DNA of 64,000 bases from Enemella evansiae (lineage in GTDB: Bacteria; Actinomycetota; Actinomycetes; Propionibacteriales; Propionibacteriaceae): NCBI RefSeq assembly GCF_002250705.1, contig NZ_NMVP01000004.1, positions 1-64,000 on the forward strand, written 5' to 3'. Positions 50,630 through 59,698 of the stretch are shown in pieces. Each line of letters opens with the position of its first letter. Position 1 is the first letter of the stretch. The notes under the pieces were generated by a model. It made no database searches. It was not told the origin of the DNA and saw nothing but the letters and a program-made list of their open reading frames with translations. A program made the translations under genes and the position numbers.

Positions 50630-51065
50630 TGAGCTTGCGCTCCTTGCGGGCCTTGCGCCGCTTGGTGGCCAGGCTCTGCAGGACGAGGGTGGCCCCGGCG
50701 CCGACGAGCCAGGAGTCCTTGGCGATCGCGGTGCCCTGCTGGGTCGGGCGGATGCCGTCCTCCTGCCGCATTCCCGGGACCTTGAAGTAGAGCCCCATCA
50801 GACCGGCGCCGAAGCCGAGCAGGCCGAGCCCGGCAACCGTGCCGGAGACCGGCGGGGCCAGCAGCAGCGCGCCGAGCGCGGTCTCGCCGGCGCCGAGCAG
50901 CTTGAGGAACTGCTTGGGGTCCATGTCCTTGAACGCCGGGTAGGCGGTGGAGGCCATCCCGTGGATCCCTTGAGCGGTCGCCTCGTCGCCCTGCAGCTTG
51001 GTCAGCCCGGAGTTGAGGATGAAGGCGCCGGTGGTCGCGCGCAGCGGAAGATCGGTGAGATTCAT
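50622..51065 (-). CDS. DoxX-like membrane protein
   Basis: A 147-residue protein with three to four hydrophobic helices: LRATTGAFILNSGLTKLQG, LLGAGETALGALLLAPP, GLGLLGFGAGLMGLYF and DSWLVGAGATLVLQSLA, ending in a Lys/Arg-rich tail. This matches small DoxX/DUF-type membrane proteins of actinobacteria; function is unknown. The start at 51065 is 7 nt from a -10, TAAAAT (51073-51078, minus strand). An ATG at 51074 overlaps that -10. Confidence 0.78.
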   Translation of the reverse strand: MNLTDLPLRATTGAFILNSGLTKLQGDEATAQGIHGMASTAYPAFKDMDPKQFLKLLGAGETALGALLLAPPVSGTVAGLGLLGFGAGLMGLYFKVPGMRQEDGIRPTQQGTAIAKDSWLVGAGATLVLQSLATKRRKARKERKLIK

Positions 51066-51078
51066 GGCCGCCATTTTA
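51066..51078 (-). promoter_or_regulatory. Leaderless promoter of the DoxX-like gene
   Basis: TAAAAT (51073-51078, minus strand) is followed by 7 nt and the ATG at 51065. Confidence 0.5.
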
Positions 51079-51124
51079 GGCGTGCGTCTCTGCCTGCGCG
51101 GGAGGCGCCCGATCGGCGTACGCC

Positions 51125-51547
51125 TCAGGCGGCCAGGTCCGCGCTGTCGGGGATCGGCACCACCGTGTCCATGTCGCCGGTGAAGAAGCCGAGTGGGTGC
51201 AACCCGATCCGCGGCAGGATCTTCGCCAGGGCGGCGCGCCAGCGCAGGTCGTCGAGGGTGACACCCGGTTGCGGGTGGCCGATCCCGACGAGTACGCCGC
51301 TGCCGTGGTCGGCGATCATGGTCAGGAACTCGATGAAGTTCCGGTCCTGCGTCGGGTCGATGTGCCAGTCGACCTCGTTGAGCATGATCGGTGTCGGAAT
51401 GGGGCGGCCGGCGTCGTCGGTGATCAGCAGCAGCAGGCTGTTGCGGTGCCGGTCGCGGAGGGCGAGGAAGAGGTCGACGACGTCGGCGAGGTTGCTGTCG
51501 GTGATCGGTCGGGTGTTCCAGTTTTCCTTGAGCTGTTCGAAAGTCAT
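51125..51547 (-). CDS. Hypothetical protein
   Basis: I do not recognise this 140-residue acidic protein with certainty. It begins MTFEQLKENWNTRPITDSN, has a hydrophobic strand NSLLLLITDDAGRPIP, then MLNEVDWHIDP, a GSGVLVGIGHPQPG segment and a C-terminal helix ending GFFTGDMDTVVPIPDS. The alternation of strands and helices suggests a single alpha/beta domain. There is no signal peptide. Codon use matches the neighbours. A start far upstream is in frame but unsupported. A TTATCCACA DnaA-box-like site lies upstream at 51597-51605. Confidence 0.65.
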   Translation of the reverse strand: MTFEQLKENWNTRPITDSNLADVVDLFLALRDRHRNSLLLLITDDAGRPIPTPIMLNEVDWHIDPTQDRNFIEFLTMIADHGSGVLVGIGHPQPGVTLDDLRWRAALAKILPRIGLHPLGFFTGDMDTVVPIPDSADLAA

Positions 51548-51624
51548 GCCTCGAGTCTGGTTCGCCCGGGGCACCCGTGTCCGGGCCGGAACGGGGTTAT
51601 CCACAAGAAATCTGAGCGGAGTCG

Positions 51625-52521
51625 TCAGCGCCCGGTTGTCGGTGCGGCGAGCCCTGCCGCCATGAACTCGCGGGCGTGGGTGGCCAGGTCGAAGCCGTCG
51701 TCCCACAGGTTCCGCCAGATCGCCAGATCGTTGGACAGGCCGGGGGAGAGCACGGCGGAGGAGAAGGATTCGAAGGTGACCGCGCCGCGGTAGTCGATCG
51801 TGGCGAGGGCCTCGAACAGTGCGGGGAGGTCGAGGTGGCCGGAGCCGAGGTAGCCGCGATCGTTCTCGCCGATGTGGACGTAGCCGAGCCGGTCGCCGAC
51901 CTCGATGATCGGGGAGGCGAAGTCCTTCTCCTCGATGTTCATGTGGTAGCTGTCCAGGTGGATCATCACGTTGTCGGAACCGATGTCGTCGGCCAGCCGC
52001 AGCGCGTCCTGGGCGGTGTTCACCACATTGGTCTCGTAGCGGTTGCAGACCTCCAGGCCGAGGGTGACACCCACCTTGGCGGCCTCGGCGGCGAACTCTT
52101 TGAGGACACCGACGACGTTGTCCCGGCCGGCCTTGCTGAGCGGGCCGGGTGCCTTCCCGAACGCGCTGTAGAGCGCGCCGGTGAGGATGGTGCCGCCGAT
52201 GCCGGCGGTCACCTCCAGCGAATCCTGGAGCAACTGCTGACCGCGGGCCACCACCGCGGGGTCCTCGCTCGAGACATCGGCGTCCTTGGCCAGGCCGCGG
52301 GAGCACACCGTGCCGAGCCCGTTCGCCTCGAGGAGCTCACGGGTCGCCCGCTGATCCAGGTTCACCGAGTCGTGCAGCGAGAACTCCAGGATGTCGTAGC
52401 CCGCGGCAGCCGTCTGCTTGACGGCGGTCTCGACGCTCTCGGGAGAGGTATCGCCGACCCAGACGAGGGCGTGGACGCCGAGCTTGTTGGTCGGAGCAGC
52501 GGTCGGTGCGGTGTCGGTCAT
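51625..52521 (-). CDS. Sugar phosphate isomerase/epimerase (TIM barrel, tagatose-epimerase type)
   Basis: A 298-residue AP-endonuclease-2-fold TIM barrel: KLGVHALVWVGD, LEFSLHDS, LGLEVCNRYETNVVNTA, IHLDSYHMNIEEKDF, VHIGENDRGYLGSGH and AVTFESFSSAV. The Glu/Asp/His/Glu metal site matches D-psicose/D-tagatose 3-epimerases and related sugar isomerases. The substrate is unknown and no sugar transporter is adjacent. AGGAAGGAACC precedes the ATG. Confidence 0.86.
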   Translation of the reverse strand: MTDTAPTAAPTNKLGVHALVWVGDTSPESVETAVKQTAAAGYDILEFSLHDSVNLDQRATRELLEANGLGTVCSRGLAKDADVSSEDPAVVARGQQLLQDSLEVTAGIGGTILTGALYSAFGKAPGPLSKAGRDNVVGVLKEFAAEAAKVGVTLGLEVCNRYETNVVNTAQDALRLADDIGSDNVMIHLDSYHMNIEEKDFASPIIEVGDRLGYVHIGENDRGYLGSGHLDLPALFEALATIDYRGAVTFESFSSAVLSPGLSNDLAIWRNLWDDGFDLATHAREFMAAGLAAPTTGR

Positions 52522-52613
52522 GGTTCCTTCCTATCGGATAGGCGCCGGCACCGGGCTTCTTGCCCGGGCGCGACGTGATTCACGCGCGCATCCGGACACG
52601 CGTGCCCCGGCCG

Positions 52614-54029
52614 TCAGTGCTGCATGTCGATGAACCGTGAGTAGTGGCCCTGGAAGGCCGTCACGATGGTCCGGGTGGGGCCGTTACGGTTCTTGGCGAC
52701 GATGAAGTCGGCTTCGCCCAGTCTCGCGGACTCCTTGTCGTAGATATCTTCGCGATGAAGCAGGATGACGATATCGGCATCCTGCTCCAGCGATCCCGAT
52801 TCGCGGAGGTCGGAGACCATCGGCTTCTTATCGGTCCGCTGCTCCGGGCCACGGTTGAGCTGCGACATCGCGACGACCGGAACTTCCAATTCTTTCGCCA
52901 GCAATTTGATCTGGCGGGAGAATTCTGAGACCTCGAGCTGGCGGGATTCGACGCGCTTGCCGGAGCTCATCAGCTGGAGGTAGTCGATCACGATCAGCTT
53001 GAGCTGGTGCCGCTGCTTGAGCCGGCGGGCCTTCGCGCGGATCTCCATCATCGTCAGGTTGGGCGAGTCGTCGATGAACAGCGGCGCCTCCGAGATCGCC
53101 GCCATCTTGCTGGCCAGCCGCTGCCAGTCGTCCTCGTTCATCGTGCCCTTGCGGATGTGGTTCAACGGGATCTGCGCCTCGGCCGAAAGGAGGCGCATCA
53201 CGATTTCGACCTTGCTCATTTCCAAGGAGAAAATTGCCGAGCAAAGGCCGTGTTTGATCGAGCAGGCGCGGGCGAAATCAAGGCCCAAAGTTGATTTCCC
53301 GACGGCAGGCCTGGCGGCCAGGATGACCATTTGTCCGCCGTGCAATCCATTGGTCAATTCGTCCAATTCGACGAAACCGGTCGGCACGCCGGCCATGTCG
53401 CCGGAGCGGGAGCCGATCGCCTCGATCTCGTCGAGGGTGGCCTCCATGATGTCGGCGAGCGGCTGGTAGTCCTCGCTGGACTTGCCGTCGTTGACCGAAT
53501 AGACCGTCGCCTGGGCGCGGTCCACGATCTCGGCGACATCGCCCTCGCCGGCGTACCCCAGCTGGGCGATCTTCACCGAGGCCTCCACCAGCCGCCGCAG
53601 GATCGCCTTGTCGCGCACGATCTGGGCGTAATAGCCGGCGTTCGCGGCGATCGTCACCGAGGCGAGCAGGTCATAGAGGTAGGGGTGGCCGCCGACCCGC
53701 TGCAGCTGCCCGGTGCGGCTCAGCTCGTTGGCCACCGTCACCGCATCGGCCGGCTCACCGCGGCCGTAGAGGTCGAGGATCGCATCGAAGATGAACTCGT
53801 GCTTGGGCGCATAGAAGTCGACACCCTTGAGCACCTCGAGCACATCGGCGATCGCATCCTTGCTCATCAGCATCGCGCCCAGCACCGACTGCTCGGCCTC
53901 ATTGTCCTGGGGCGGGGTCCGGTCGATGCCACCGGCGGCCCGCTCGGCACGCTGGGCGCGATCACTGGGTCCGGGTCCGGGTCCGGGTCGGAAATCACTC
54001 TCCAGGTCGTCGGAGACCTCGGTGCTCAC
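52614..54029 (-). CDS. dnaB: Replicative DNA helicase DnaB
   Basis: A 471-residue hexameric helicase: N-terminal helical collar (PPQDNEAEQSVLGAMLMSKDAI), linker, and RecA-like C-terminal domain with Walker A ARPAVGKST, GLCSAIFSLEMS, IVIDYLQLM and LNRGPEQR. It unwinds DNA ahead of the replication fork and is loaded at the origin. The Walker A region shows no intein. GGAGG lies 4 nt before the GTG at 54029; an in-frame GTG at 54041 overlaps that site. It is the only replication gene in the window. DnaA-box-like sites lie in the upstream gap. Confidence 0.93.
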   Translation of the reverse strand: MSTEVSDDLESDFRPGPGPGPSDRAQRAERAAGGIDRTPPQDNEAEQSVLGAMLMSKDAIADVLEVLKGVDFYAPKHEFIFDAILDLYGRGEPADAVTVANELSRTGQLQRVGGHPYLYDLLASVTIAANAGYYAQIVRDKAILRRLVEASVKIAQLGYAGEGDVAEIVDRAQATVYSVNDGKSSEDYQPLADIMEATLDEIEAIGSRSGDMAGVPTGFVELDELTNGLHGGQMVILAARPAVGKSTLGLDFARACSIKHGLCSAIFSLEMSKVEIVMRLLSAEAQIPLNHIRKGTMNEDDWQRLASKMAAISEAPLFIDDSPNLTMMEIRAKARRLKQRHQLKLIVIDYLQLMSSGKRVESRQLEVSEFSRQIKLLAKELEVPVVAMSQLNRGPEQRTDKKPMVSDLRESGSLEQDADIVILLHREDIYDKESARLGEADFIVAKNRNGPTRTIVTAFQGHYSRFIDMQH

Positions 54030-54194
54030 ACAACCTCCCACGGGCAGATCTGATGCATGTTCTCGACGCTAACCGGGACCACTGACACTCGTTCGCGTAC
54101 GCTCCCGCGCGTGTCATCGGGAGCCCCTGGTGGTCCCGTTCTGCGGACCGGACCCCGACACCGTACGCCCTCCGAGGGCCCGACCGAAACCAAG

Positions 54195-54433
54195 TTATCC
54201 ACAGGGCATGTGGACAGCCTGTGTGAACCCCGCGCGGAGTTGTGCACGGTCTGGGGATGGACCTGTGGGTAAGTCTGGAGTCTCACCAGTAACATCGCTC
54301 TGACAAGCAGAAACGCCCGAGAATGGCGGTGGATGAAAGAAAATCTTGAACCGATTTTTGGGGACTTCGGGACACGCCGAGCGGGCTTGACAGCGCCCTG
54401 AGGCGTGTGGGATTGGGGCCGACCTGTGCATAA
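54195..54433. promoter_or_regulatory. Cluster of DnaA-box-like sites
   Basis: TTATCCACA (54195-54203, plus) and TTATGCACA (54425-54433, minus) match TTATNCACA exactly. TTACCCACA (54264-54272, minus) differs by one base, and TTGTGCACG lies at 54240-54248. AT-rich sequence with a TTTTTGGGG run lies at 54340-54365. The 481-bp gap between dnaB and csoR contains no gene that I can support. Confidence 0.55.
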
Positions 54434-54496
54434 CTTGACGATCATGGACACTCCTCCGGCCCAGCCCGTGATCAACTGACCAGGTCTTGCGACAGA

Positions 54497-54510
54497 TACC
54501 ATAGGGGGGT
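54497..54510 (+). promoter_or_regulatory. csoR promoter and probable CsoR operator
   Basis: TACCAT (54497-54502) is followed by 8 nt and the ATG at 54511. ATACCATAGGGGGGTAT (54496-54512) has the G-tract flanked by ATAC/GTAT typical of CsoR operators, so copper-free CsoR would cover the start site. Confidence 0.65.
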
Positions 54511-54837
54511 ATGGTTATGGCCATGGAGAACGAGACCGCGGTCGACCAGGCCCAGCCGACCCATGGCTACACGGCCAACAAGGAGGCGCACCTCAAGCGG
54601 CTGCGTCGCATCGAGGGGCAGATCCGGGGCCTGCAGCGGATGGTCGATGAGGACAAGTACTGCATCGACGTCCTCACCCAGGTCTCGGCCGCGACTCGGG
54701 CGCTGGAGTCCGTGGCGCTCGGACTGCTCGATGAGCACCTGCACCATTGTGTCGCGCACGCCATCGCCGACGGCGGCGACGGCCAGGAGAAGATCGACGA
54801 GGCCACCGCGGCCATCGCCCGGCTCGTCCGCAGCTGA
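54511..54837 (+). CDS. csoR: Copper-sensing repressor CsoR
   Basis: A 108-residue DUF156-type repressor with the copper-binding triad Cys51-x24-His76-x3-Cys80 at the spacing known for CsoR (C36/H61/C65 in M. tuberculosis). RRIEGQIRGLQRMVDEDKYC is the family core. Copper binding releases it from the operator overlapping its own start. It heads csoR-copZ-copA. The first ATG (54511) is used because of the -10; ATGs at 54517 and 54523 are alternatives. Confidence 0.92.
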   Translation: MVMAMENETAVDQAQPTHGYTANKEAHLKRLRRIEGQIRGLQRMVDEDKYCIDVLTQVSAATRALESVALGLLDEHLHHCVAHAIADGGDGQEKIDEATAAIARLVRS

Positions 54838-54880
54838 CCGAACCAAGATCAATCCCCCAACGATCAATCAGAGGAGAACC

Positions 54881-55093
54881 ATGACCACCGCGAACTACAC
54901 CGTCACCGGCATGACCTGCGGGCACTGCGTCCAGGCCGTCACCGAAGAGGTCTCCGCCCTGGCCGGGGTGACCGACGTGTCCGTCGAGCTCGAGGGCGGC
55001 CGGATGACCGTCACCTCCGAGCAGCCGCTGGACCTGTCCCAGCTCGCCGAAGCGGTCGATGAGGCCGGTGACTACCAGGTCGCGCAGGCCTGA
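54881..55093 (+). CDS. copZ: Copper chaperone CopZ (HMA domain)
   Basis: A 70-residue single HMA domain: MTCGHC copper site (Cys13, Cys16) in [18 protein letters not shown], then [11 protein letters not shown]. It carries Cu(I) to CopA and to CsoR. GAGGAG lies 4 nt upstream of the ATG. It is 43 bp after csoR and 37 bp before copA. Confidence 0.9.
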   Translation: MTTANYTVTGMTCGHCVQAVTEEVSALAGVTDVSVELEGGRMTVTSEQPLDLSQLAEAVDEAGDYQVAQA

Positions 55094-55130
55094 GGCGTAC
55101 CCCGAAGAACAGCAGCACGAGGAGTTGATC

Positions 55131-57389
55131 ATGACGGCGCTGGACCAGCGACCGCAGAGCGTCGAACTGGAGATCGACGGGATGACCTGTGCGTCCTGTG
55201 CGACCCGGATCGAGAAGAAGCTCAACAAGGTCGACGGGGTCAGCGCCACGGTCAACTACGCCACCGAGAAAGCCAAGATCAACAACGTTGGTGATCATGG
55301 AATCGACGAGCTGATCAAGGTCGTCGAGGGGGCCGGCTACCGTGCCAGCGTCCCCTCGACGACCCCCACCGGCTCGGACGCGGACGACCCCACCGCCGCA
55401 CTGCGCGAGAAGCTGATCGTCAGCGCGGTCCTCTCGGTGCCGGTGATCCTGCTCGCGATGTTGCCGCCGCTGCAGTTCAACGGCTGGCAATGGCTCAGCC
55501 TCGGCCTGGCCACCCCGGTCGTGCTCTGGGGCGCCAGCGGTTTCCACCGCGCCGCCTGGGTCAACCTGCGCCACGGCACCGCCACCATGGACACCCTGAT
55601 CTCGATGGGCACCCTGGCGGCGTACGCCTGGAGCGTCTATGCGCTCTTCTTCGGCACCGCCGGCCATCCCGGCATGACCCACCCGTTCAGCTTCCGGTTG
55701 GAGCAGGGGGACGGACTCGGAAACATCTATCTCGAGGCCGCCACCGCCATCACCACCTTCATCCTGGCCGGTCGCTACTTCGAGGCCCGCGCAAAGCGCC
55801 GCGCCGGCGAAGCGGTCCGCGCGCTGCTGACCCTGGGCGCCAACGAGGTGTCGGTGCTCCGCGAAGGCACCGAGCACCGGGTCCCGGTCGATCAGCTCGC
55901 GGTCGGCGACGAGTTCGTCGTCCGCCCGGGGGAGAAGGTCGCCACCGACGGTGTCGTCGCCTCCGGGCGCAGCAGCATCGACAACTCGCTGGTCACCGGT
56001 GAATCGGTACCGGTCGAGGTCGGCCCCGGCGATGAGGTGATCGGAGCGACCGTGAACGCCGAGGGCCGGATCGTGGTCCGCGCCACCCGTGTCGGCCAGG
56101 ACACCCAGCTCGCCCAGATCGCCCGGATGGTCGAGGCCGCCCAGACCGGCAAGGCCCAGGTGCAGCGCCTCGCCGACCGGATCTCCGGCATCTTCGTGCC
56201 GATCGTGATCGCCCTGTCGCTGATCACCCTGGTGACCTGGCTGCTGCTCGGCGCCGGTGCCGCCTTCGCCTTCACCGCGGCGGTCGCGGTGCTGATCATC
56301 GCCTGCCCCTGTGCGCTCGGTCTGGCCACCCCCACCGCCCTGCTCGTCGGTACCGGCCGGGGCGCCCAGCTCGGCATCGTGATCAAGGGCCCCGAGGTCC
56401 TCGAGGACACCCGCCGGGTCGACACCGTGGTGCTGGACAAGACCGGCACCGTCACCACCGGCGCGATGTCGGTGGCCGGCGTACGCCCGGTCGCCGGTGT
56501 CGACGAGGCCGAGGTGCTGCGGTTGGCCGCCGCCGTCGAGGACAACTCCGAGCACCCCATCGCGCGGGCCATCGTGGGTGGCTTCGACTCGCTGGCGCTC
56601 GCTCAGCCGACGGAGGGGTTGGCGCTCACTCAGCCGACGGTGGGTGTGACCGACTTCATCAACCGACCCGGCCTGGGTGCCGAGGCGACCGTCGAGGGCC
56701 GCCGGATCAAGGTTGGCCGACCGGCCCTGGTCGACGGCGAGCTCCCGGCCGAGCTGCGCGCCGCCTTCGACGAGGGCCGCGCCGCCGGGCGTACCGCCGT
56801 GGTGGTGATCGCCGACGACGACCCGATCGGCGTCATCGAGGTGGCCGACACCGTACGCCCGAGCTCGGCCGAGGCGATCCGCCGGTTGCGCGCGCTGGGC
56901 CTGCGCCCGGTGTTGCTCACCGGCGACTCCGCCACCGCCGCCGAACAGGTCGCCGCCGAGGTCGGCATCGACGAGGTGATCGCCGAGGTGCTGCCCACCG
57001 ACAAGGTCGACACCGTCCGGGCCCTGCAGGCCGAGGGCCGCCGGGTCGCGATGGTCGGCGACGGCGTGAACGACGCCGCCGCGCTCGCCACCGCCGACCT
57101 CGGCATCGCGATGGGTACCGGAACCGACGCCGCCATCGAGGCCGCCGACCTCACCCTGGTGCACGGCGACCTGTTGCTCGCCGGCGACGCGATCCGCCTC
57201 TCCCGGGCGACCCTGGGCACCATCAAGGCGAACCTGTTCTGGGCCTTCGCCTACAACGTGGCCGCACTGCCGCTCGCCGCGCTCGGTTTCCTGAACCCGA
57301 TGATCGCCGGGGCCGCGATGGCACTCAGCTCGGTCTTCGTGGTCAGCAACAGCCTCCGGCTGCGCCGGTTCAAGGCGTACGCCCGCTGA
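55131..57389 (+). CDS. copA: Copper-exporting P1B-type ATPase CopA
   Basis: A 752-residue P-type ATPase. An N-terminal HMA domain has MTCASC (Cys20, Cys23), followed by about eight transmembrane helices, the translocation motif CPC (392-394), phosphorylation site DKTGT (Asp436), nucleotide-binding SEHP and GDGVND. It pumps Cu(I) out using ATP. A 27-bp tandem duplication in the nucleotide domain (56592-56645) encodes [18 protein letters not shown] and adds nine residues. ACGAGGAG lies upstream of the ATG at 55131. It is the last gene of the copper operon. Confidence 0.93.
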   Translation: MTALDQRPQSVELEIDGMTCASCATRIEKKLNKVDGVSATVNYATEKAKINNVGDHGIDELIKVVEGAGYRASVPSTTPTGSDADDPTAALREKLIVSAVLSVPVILLAMLPPLQFNGWQWLSLGLATPVVLWGASGFHRAAWVNLRHGTATMDTLISMGTLAAYAWSVYALFFGTAGHPGMTHPFSFRLEQGDGLGNIYLEAATAITTFILAGRYFEARAKRRAGEAVRALLTLGANEVSVLREGTEHRVPVDQLAVGDEFVVRPGEKVATDGVVASGRSSIDNSLVTGESVPVEVGPGDEVIGATVNAEGRIVVRATRVGQDTQLAQIARMVEAAQTGKAQVQRLADRISGIFVPIVIALSLITLVTWLLLGAGAAFAFTAAVAVLIIACPCALGLATPTALLVGTGRGAQLGIVIKGPEVLEDTRRVDTVVLDKTGTVTTGAMSVAGVRPVAGVDEAEVLRLAAAVEDNSEHPIARAIVGGFDSLALAQPTEGLALTQPTVGVTDFINRPGLGAEATVEGRRIKVGRPALVDGELPAELRAAFDEGRAAGRTAVVVIADDDPIGVIEVADTVRPSSAEAIRRLRALGLRPVLLTGDSATAAEQVAAEVGIDEVIAEVLPTDKVDTVRALQAEGRRVAMVGDGVNDAAALATADLGIAMGTGTDAAIEAADLTLVHGDLLLAGDAIRLSRATLGTIKANLFWAFAYNVAALPLAALGFLNPMIAGAAMALSSVFVVSNSLRLRRFKAYAR
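56592..56645 (+). repeat. 27-bp in-frame tandem repeat inside copA
   Basis: CTGGCGCTCGCTCAGCCGAC and TTGGCGCTCACTCAGCCGAC begin two successive 27-bp units. The sequence resembles the GCTCGCTCAGCC part of intergenic repeat fragments elsewhere in the window. Confidence 0.7.
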
Positions 57390-57498
57390 GCCGGTCAGCT
57401 CTTGGGGCAGATCGCACAGTCCGCGGCCTTGTTGACCGTGCATAACCCCTGACATGTTCGGGCGGGGAGCCCCCAACTGTGGGTTTTCTCAGCAGATT

Positions 57499-57603
57499 TT
57501 TGGGAAACGGCTCGGAGCAGTTACCATTCCGTGACGAATGAGTCGGGGTGATACGTGCTTGTGCGCCTCGGCACCAAACAGCAGAGTTCTCACGGGAGTC
57601 GAG
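57499..57603 (+). promoter_or_regulatory. Promoter and leader of the DUF348-G5-RlpA gene
   Basis: TTGGGA (57499-57504) and TACCAT (57522-57527) are 17 bp apart, giving a transcript start near 57534 and a leader of about 70 nt. ACGGGAG precedes the TTG at 57604. The 214-bp gap from copA also has GTGCATAA (57439-57446) and a GGGGAGCCCC hairpin. I could not fit a c-di-AMP riboswitch consensus. Confidence 0.5.
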
Positions 57604-58869
57604 TTGCGCAAGGTAATCCCCCTGGCGGTCGCCGGTGGTGTCCTGGTGGCTTCGGGTGGCGTCTTCGGCGTCAGCCAGGCGATGGCCAAGGATGTGGAGG
57701 TGTCCCAGGACGGGGTGCCGATGAAGGTCCGCACCTGGTCCGGAACCGTCGGTGAAGCCCTCCAGGCCCAGAACATCCAGGTCGGTGAGCGTGACCAGGT
57801 CGCACCGGCCCTCGGTGAGAAGCTCGCCGACGGCCAGCAGATCAGCGTCCGCTACGGCCGCCAGCTCAACCTCTCGGTCGACGGCGAGAAGTCCTCCATG
57901 TGGACCACTGCCACCACCGTGGAGCAGGCGCTCGCGGAGATGTCGATCCGCGACGAGTCCAAGCTCTCCACCTCCCGCAGCGCCGCGATCGGCCGCGAGG
58001 GTCTGGATCTCAACATCGAGACCGCCAAGCAGATCACCGTGGTCGTCGCCGGTGAATCGCGCACCGTGATCACCCCGGCCGAGACCGTCGGCCAGGCGCT
58101 CGCCGAGGCGCAGATCGAATACGCGCCGACCGACCGGCTCGATCCCGGCGTCGACACCCCGATCACCGAGGGGCTCACCGTCGCGGTGAACAAGGTCGAC
58201 ACCAAGGAGACCACCCGCGAGATCGAGATCCCCTTCAAGACCGTCCGCAAGGAGAGCTCCTCGCTGCCCAAGGGCACCGAGAAGGTCGACACCAAGGGCG
58301 TACCGGGCAAGACCATCGAGGTCTGGACCGAGCGCTTCGAGAACGGCAAGAGCATCGAGAACAAGATGACCTCCAGCCGCGTCGACAAGCAGCCGGTCGA
58401 TGAGGTCGTGCTGGTCGGTACCGGCAGCACCGCCACCCCGACCCCGAAGAGCACCACCCCGTCGAAGAGCCCGAGCAAGGCCCCCACGACCAGCTCGTCG
58501 CGCCCCTCCAGCCCGCCGTCGAAGTCCGCGGGCACCAACGCCGGCTCCGGCTCGGGTTCGGGTTCCGGTTCCACCGGTGGCAGCCCGGCCGTCGGCTCCA
58601 CCTGCCAGGCCTCCATGTACGACGAGGGTCAGATGACCGCCAACGGCGAGGTGTTCAACACCAACGCGCTGACCGCGGCACACAAGACGCTGCCCTTCGG
58701 CACCATGGTCAAGGTCACCAACCCCTCCAACGGCAAGACCGTCACCGTCCGGATCAACGACCGCGGCCCCTACATCGCCGGCCGTTGCCTGGACCTGTCG
58801 AAGGCCGCCTTCTCGGCCATCGGCAACGTCAGCCAGGGTGTGATGACGGTGGTCTACCAGCCGCTCTGA
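57604..58869 (+). CDS. Secreted DUF348-G5-RlpA wall protein (RpfB-like N-terminus)
   Basis: A 421-residue protein from the TTG at 57604. A signal peptide or membrane anchor covers residues 1-30 ([19 protein letters not shown]). Two DUF348 units lie at about 33-195 ([45 protein letters not shown]), then a G5 domain (about 195-275), a Ser/Pro/Thr-rich linker with (GSGS) repeats, and an RlpA-like barrel (about 335-421; [15 protein letters not shown]). RpfB resuscitation factors share the DUF348-G5 part but end in an Rpf lysozyme-like domain; here the RlpA barrel replaces it. It likely acts on peptidoglycan at the cell surface. An in-frame ATG at 57538 is the alternative start. Confidence 0.83.
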   Translation: MRKVIPLAVAGGVLVASGGVFGVSQAMAKDVEVSQDGVPMKVRTWSGTVGEALQAQNIQVGERDQVAPALGEKLADGQQISVRYGRQLNLSVDGEKSSMWTTATTVEQALAEMSIRDESKLSTSRSAAIGREGLDLNIETAKQITVVVAGESRTVITPAETVGQALAEAQIEYAPTDRLDPGVDTPITEGLTVAVNKVDTKETTREIEIPFKTVRKESSSLPKGTEKVDTKGVPGKTIEVWTERFENGKSIENKMTSSRVDKQPVDEVVLVGTGSTATPTPKSTTPSKSPSKAPTTSSSRPSSPPSKSAGTNAGSGSGSGSGSTGGSPAVGSTCQASMYDEGQMTANGEVFNTNALTAAHKTLPFGTMVKVTNPSNGKTVTVRINDRGPYIAGRCLDLSKAAFSAIGNVSQGVMTVVYQPL

Positions 58870-58929
58870 TCCTGGGCCGAGGTGGTTTCGACCCGCTCGA
58901 TCCGCCCTCGCTCAGCCAGCGTTCACGCA

Positions 58930-58961
58930 CAGTACGCCCGGGCCTCGGCCCGGGCGTACTG
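58930..58961 (+). terminator. Perfect 15-bp hairpin after the G5-RlpA gene
   Basis: CAGTACGCCCGGGCC and GGCCCGGGCGTACTG pair perfectly across a 2-nt loop, 61 nt after the stop. Confidence 0.7.
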
Positions 58962-59063
58962 CATTTCGCGGCCCCCGTGTCGGCCGGGGACGAGCTGCTT
59001 GCCTCGGTGGAGCGCAGATCGCGGTGCAGTGACACGCCGACAACGAGGGCTGAAACGGGTCGA

Positions 59064-59612
59064 TCAGGCGTCGCCGAGGGTGTCGAGGATGCTCTCGGTG
59101 AGTCGCTCGCGGGCCTGCGGGGTCATCGGGGTGCTCAGCATGCTCTCGTATCCCCAGGAGCCGTCGGCGGCCATCCGCGCGACCAGACAGCGCAGCGCCA
59201 CCGCATCGAGTTCGTCGACCGACTGCTCCTCCTCGGGGAACCAGCGCCGGTAGACCCGCTCCCAGGGTGCCAGCCAGTCCGGCTCGTTCGCGGCCTCCAT
59301 GATCAACCGCAGCTCGACGGTGGTCGGAGCATCCACCGCCGCGCGCACATAGCCGCGCGTACGATCCACCAGGCTCGCGGTCTCCGGCTCCCGCCCGGTG
59401 GCGTCGAGGAGTCGGCGCTCCATCCGCGCGGCCAGTTCGGTGTGGATGCCGACCAGCAGGGCGTGCTTGCTGGGGAAGTGGTAGATGAGGCCGCGCTTGG
59501 TCACTCCGGCCTGTTCGGCCACCGCGTCGAGAGTGAGGGCGGTGACGCCCCGCTCCGCCACCACCGTCAGGGCCGCATCGATCAGCTTGGGTCGTGCGCT
59601 CGGTCGTGCCAT
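59064..59612 (-). CDS. TetR-family repressor of the adjacent MFS exporter
   Basis: A 182-residue TetR protein: LIDAALTVVAERGVTALTLDAVAEQAGVTKRGLIYHFPSKHALLVGI (about 10-55), ligand domain with many Trp/Arg residues. The ATG at 59612 has GAGGAGGAGG upstream on the minus strand. It is divergent from the MFS gene, and the dyad at 59642-59668 lies between them. Confidence 0.88.
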   Translation of the reverse strand: MARPSARPKLIDAALTVVAERGVTALTLDAVAEQAGVTKRGLIYHFPSKHALLVGIHTELAARMERRLLDATGREPETASLVDRTRGYVRAAVDAPTTVELRLIMEAANEPDWLAPWERVYRRWFPEEEQSVDELDAVALRCLVARMAADGSWGYESMLSTPMTPQARERLTESILDTLGDA

Positions 59613-59641
59613 CGGTCCTCCTCCTCGACGGTCATTACTAT

Positions 59642-59668
59642 ACCATTTGGTGTAGTACACTAAATGGT
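59642..59668. promoter_or_regulatory. 27-bp TetR operator palindrome
   Basis: ACCATTTGGTGTA and the complement of TACACTAAATGGT match at 12 of 13 positions around a central G. TACACT (59656-59661) inside it is a candidate -10 for the MFS gene, so the repressor would block it directly. Confidence 0.75.
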
Positions 59669-59698
59669 GAAGTAACCCCCGACCGAGAGACGGAACCG

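Noticed and set aside
54030..54510. Chromosomal origin
   Set aside because: Only a few DnaA-box-like sites, no dnaA or dnaN and no convincing unwinding element; better treated as a regulatory cluster.
55011..57476. 821-codon minus-strand frame
   Set aside because: Shadow of copZ/copA; the encoded sequence is Gly/Asp/Val-rich without motifs.
57390..57603. c-di-AMP (ydaO) riboswitch before the wall gene
   Set aside because: Such riboswitches often precede actinobacterial wall-lysis genes, but the conserved ydaO core bases could not be placed, and the leader from the likely promoter is only about 70 nt.
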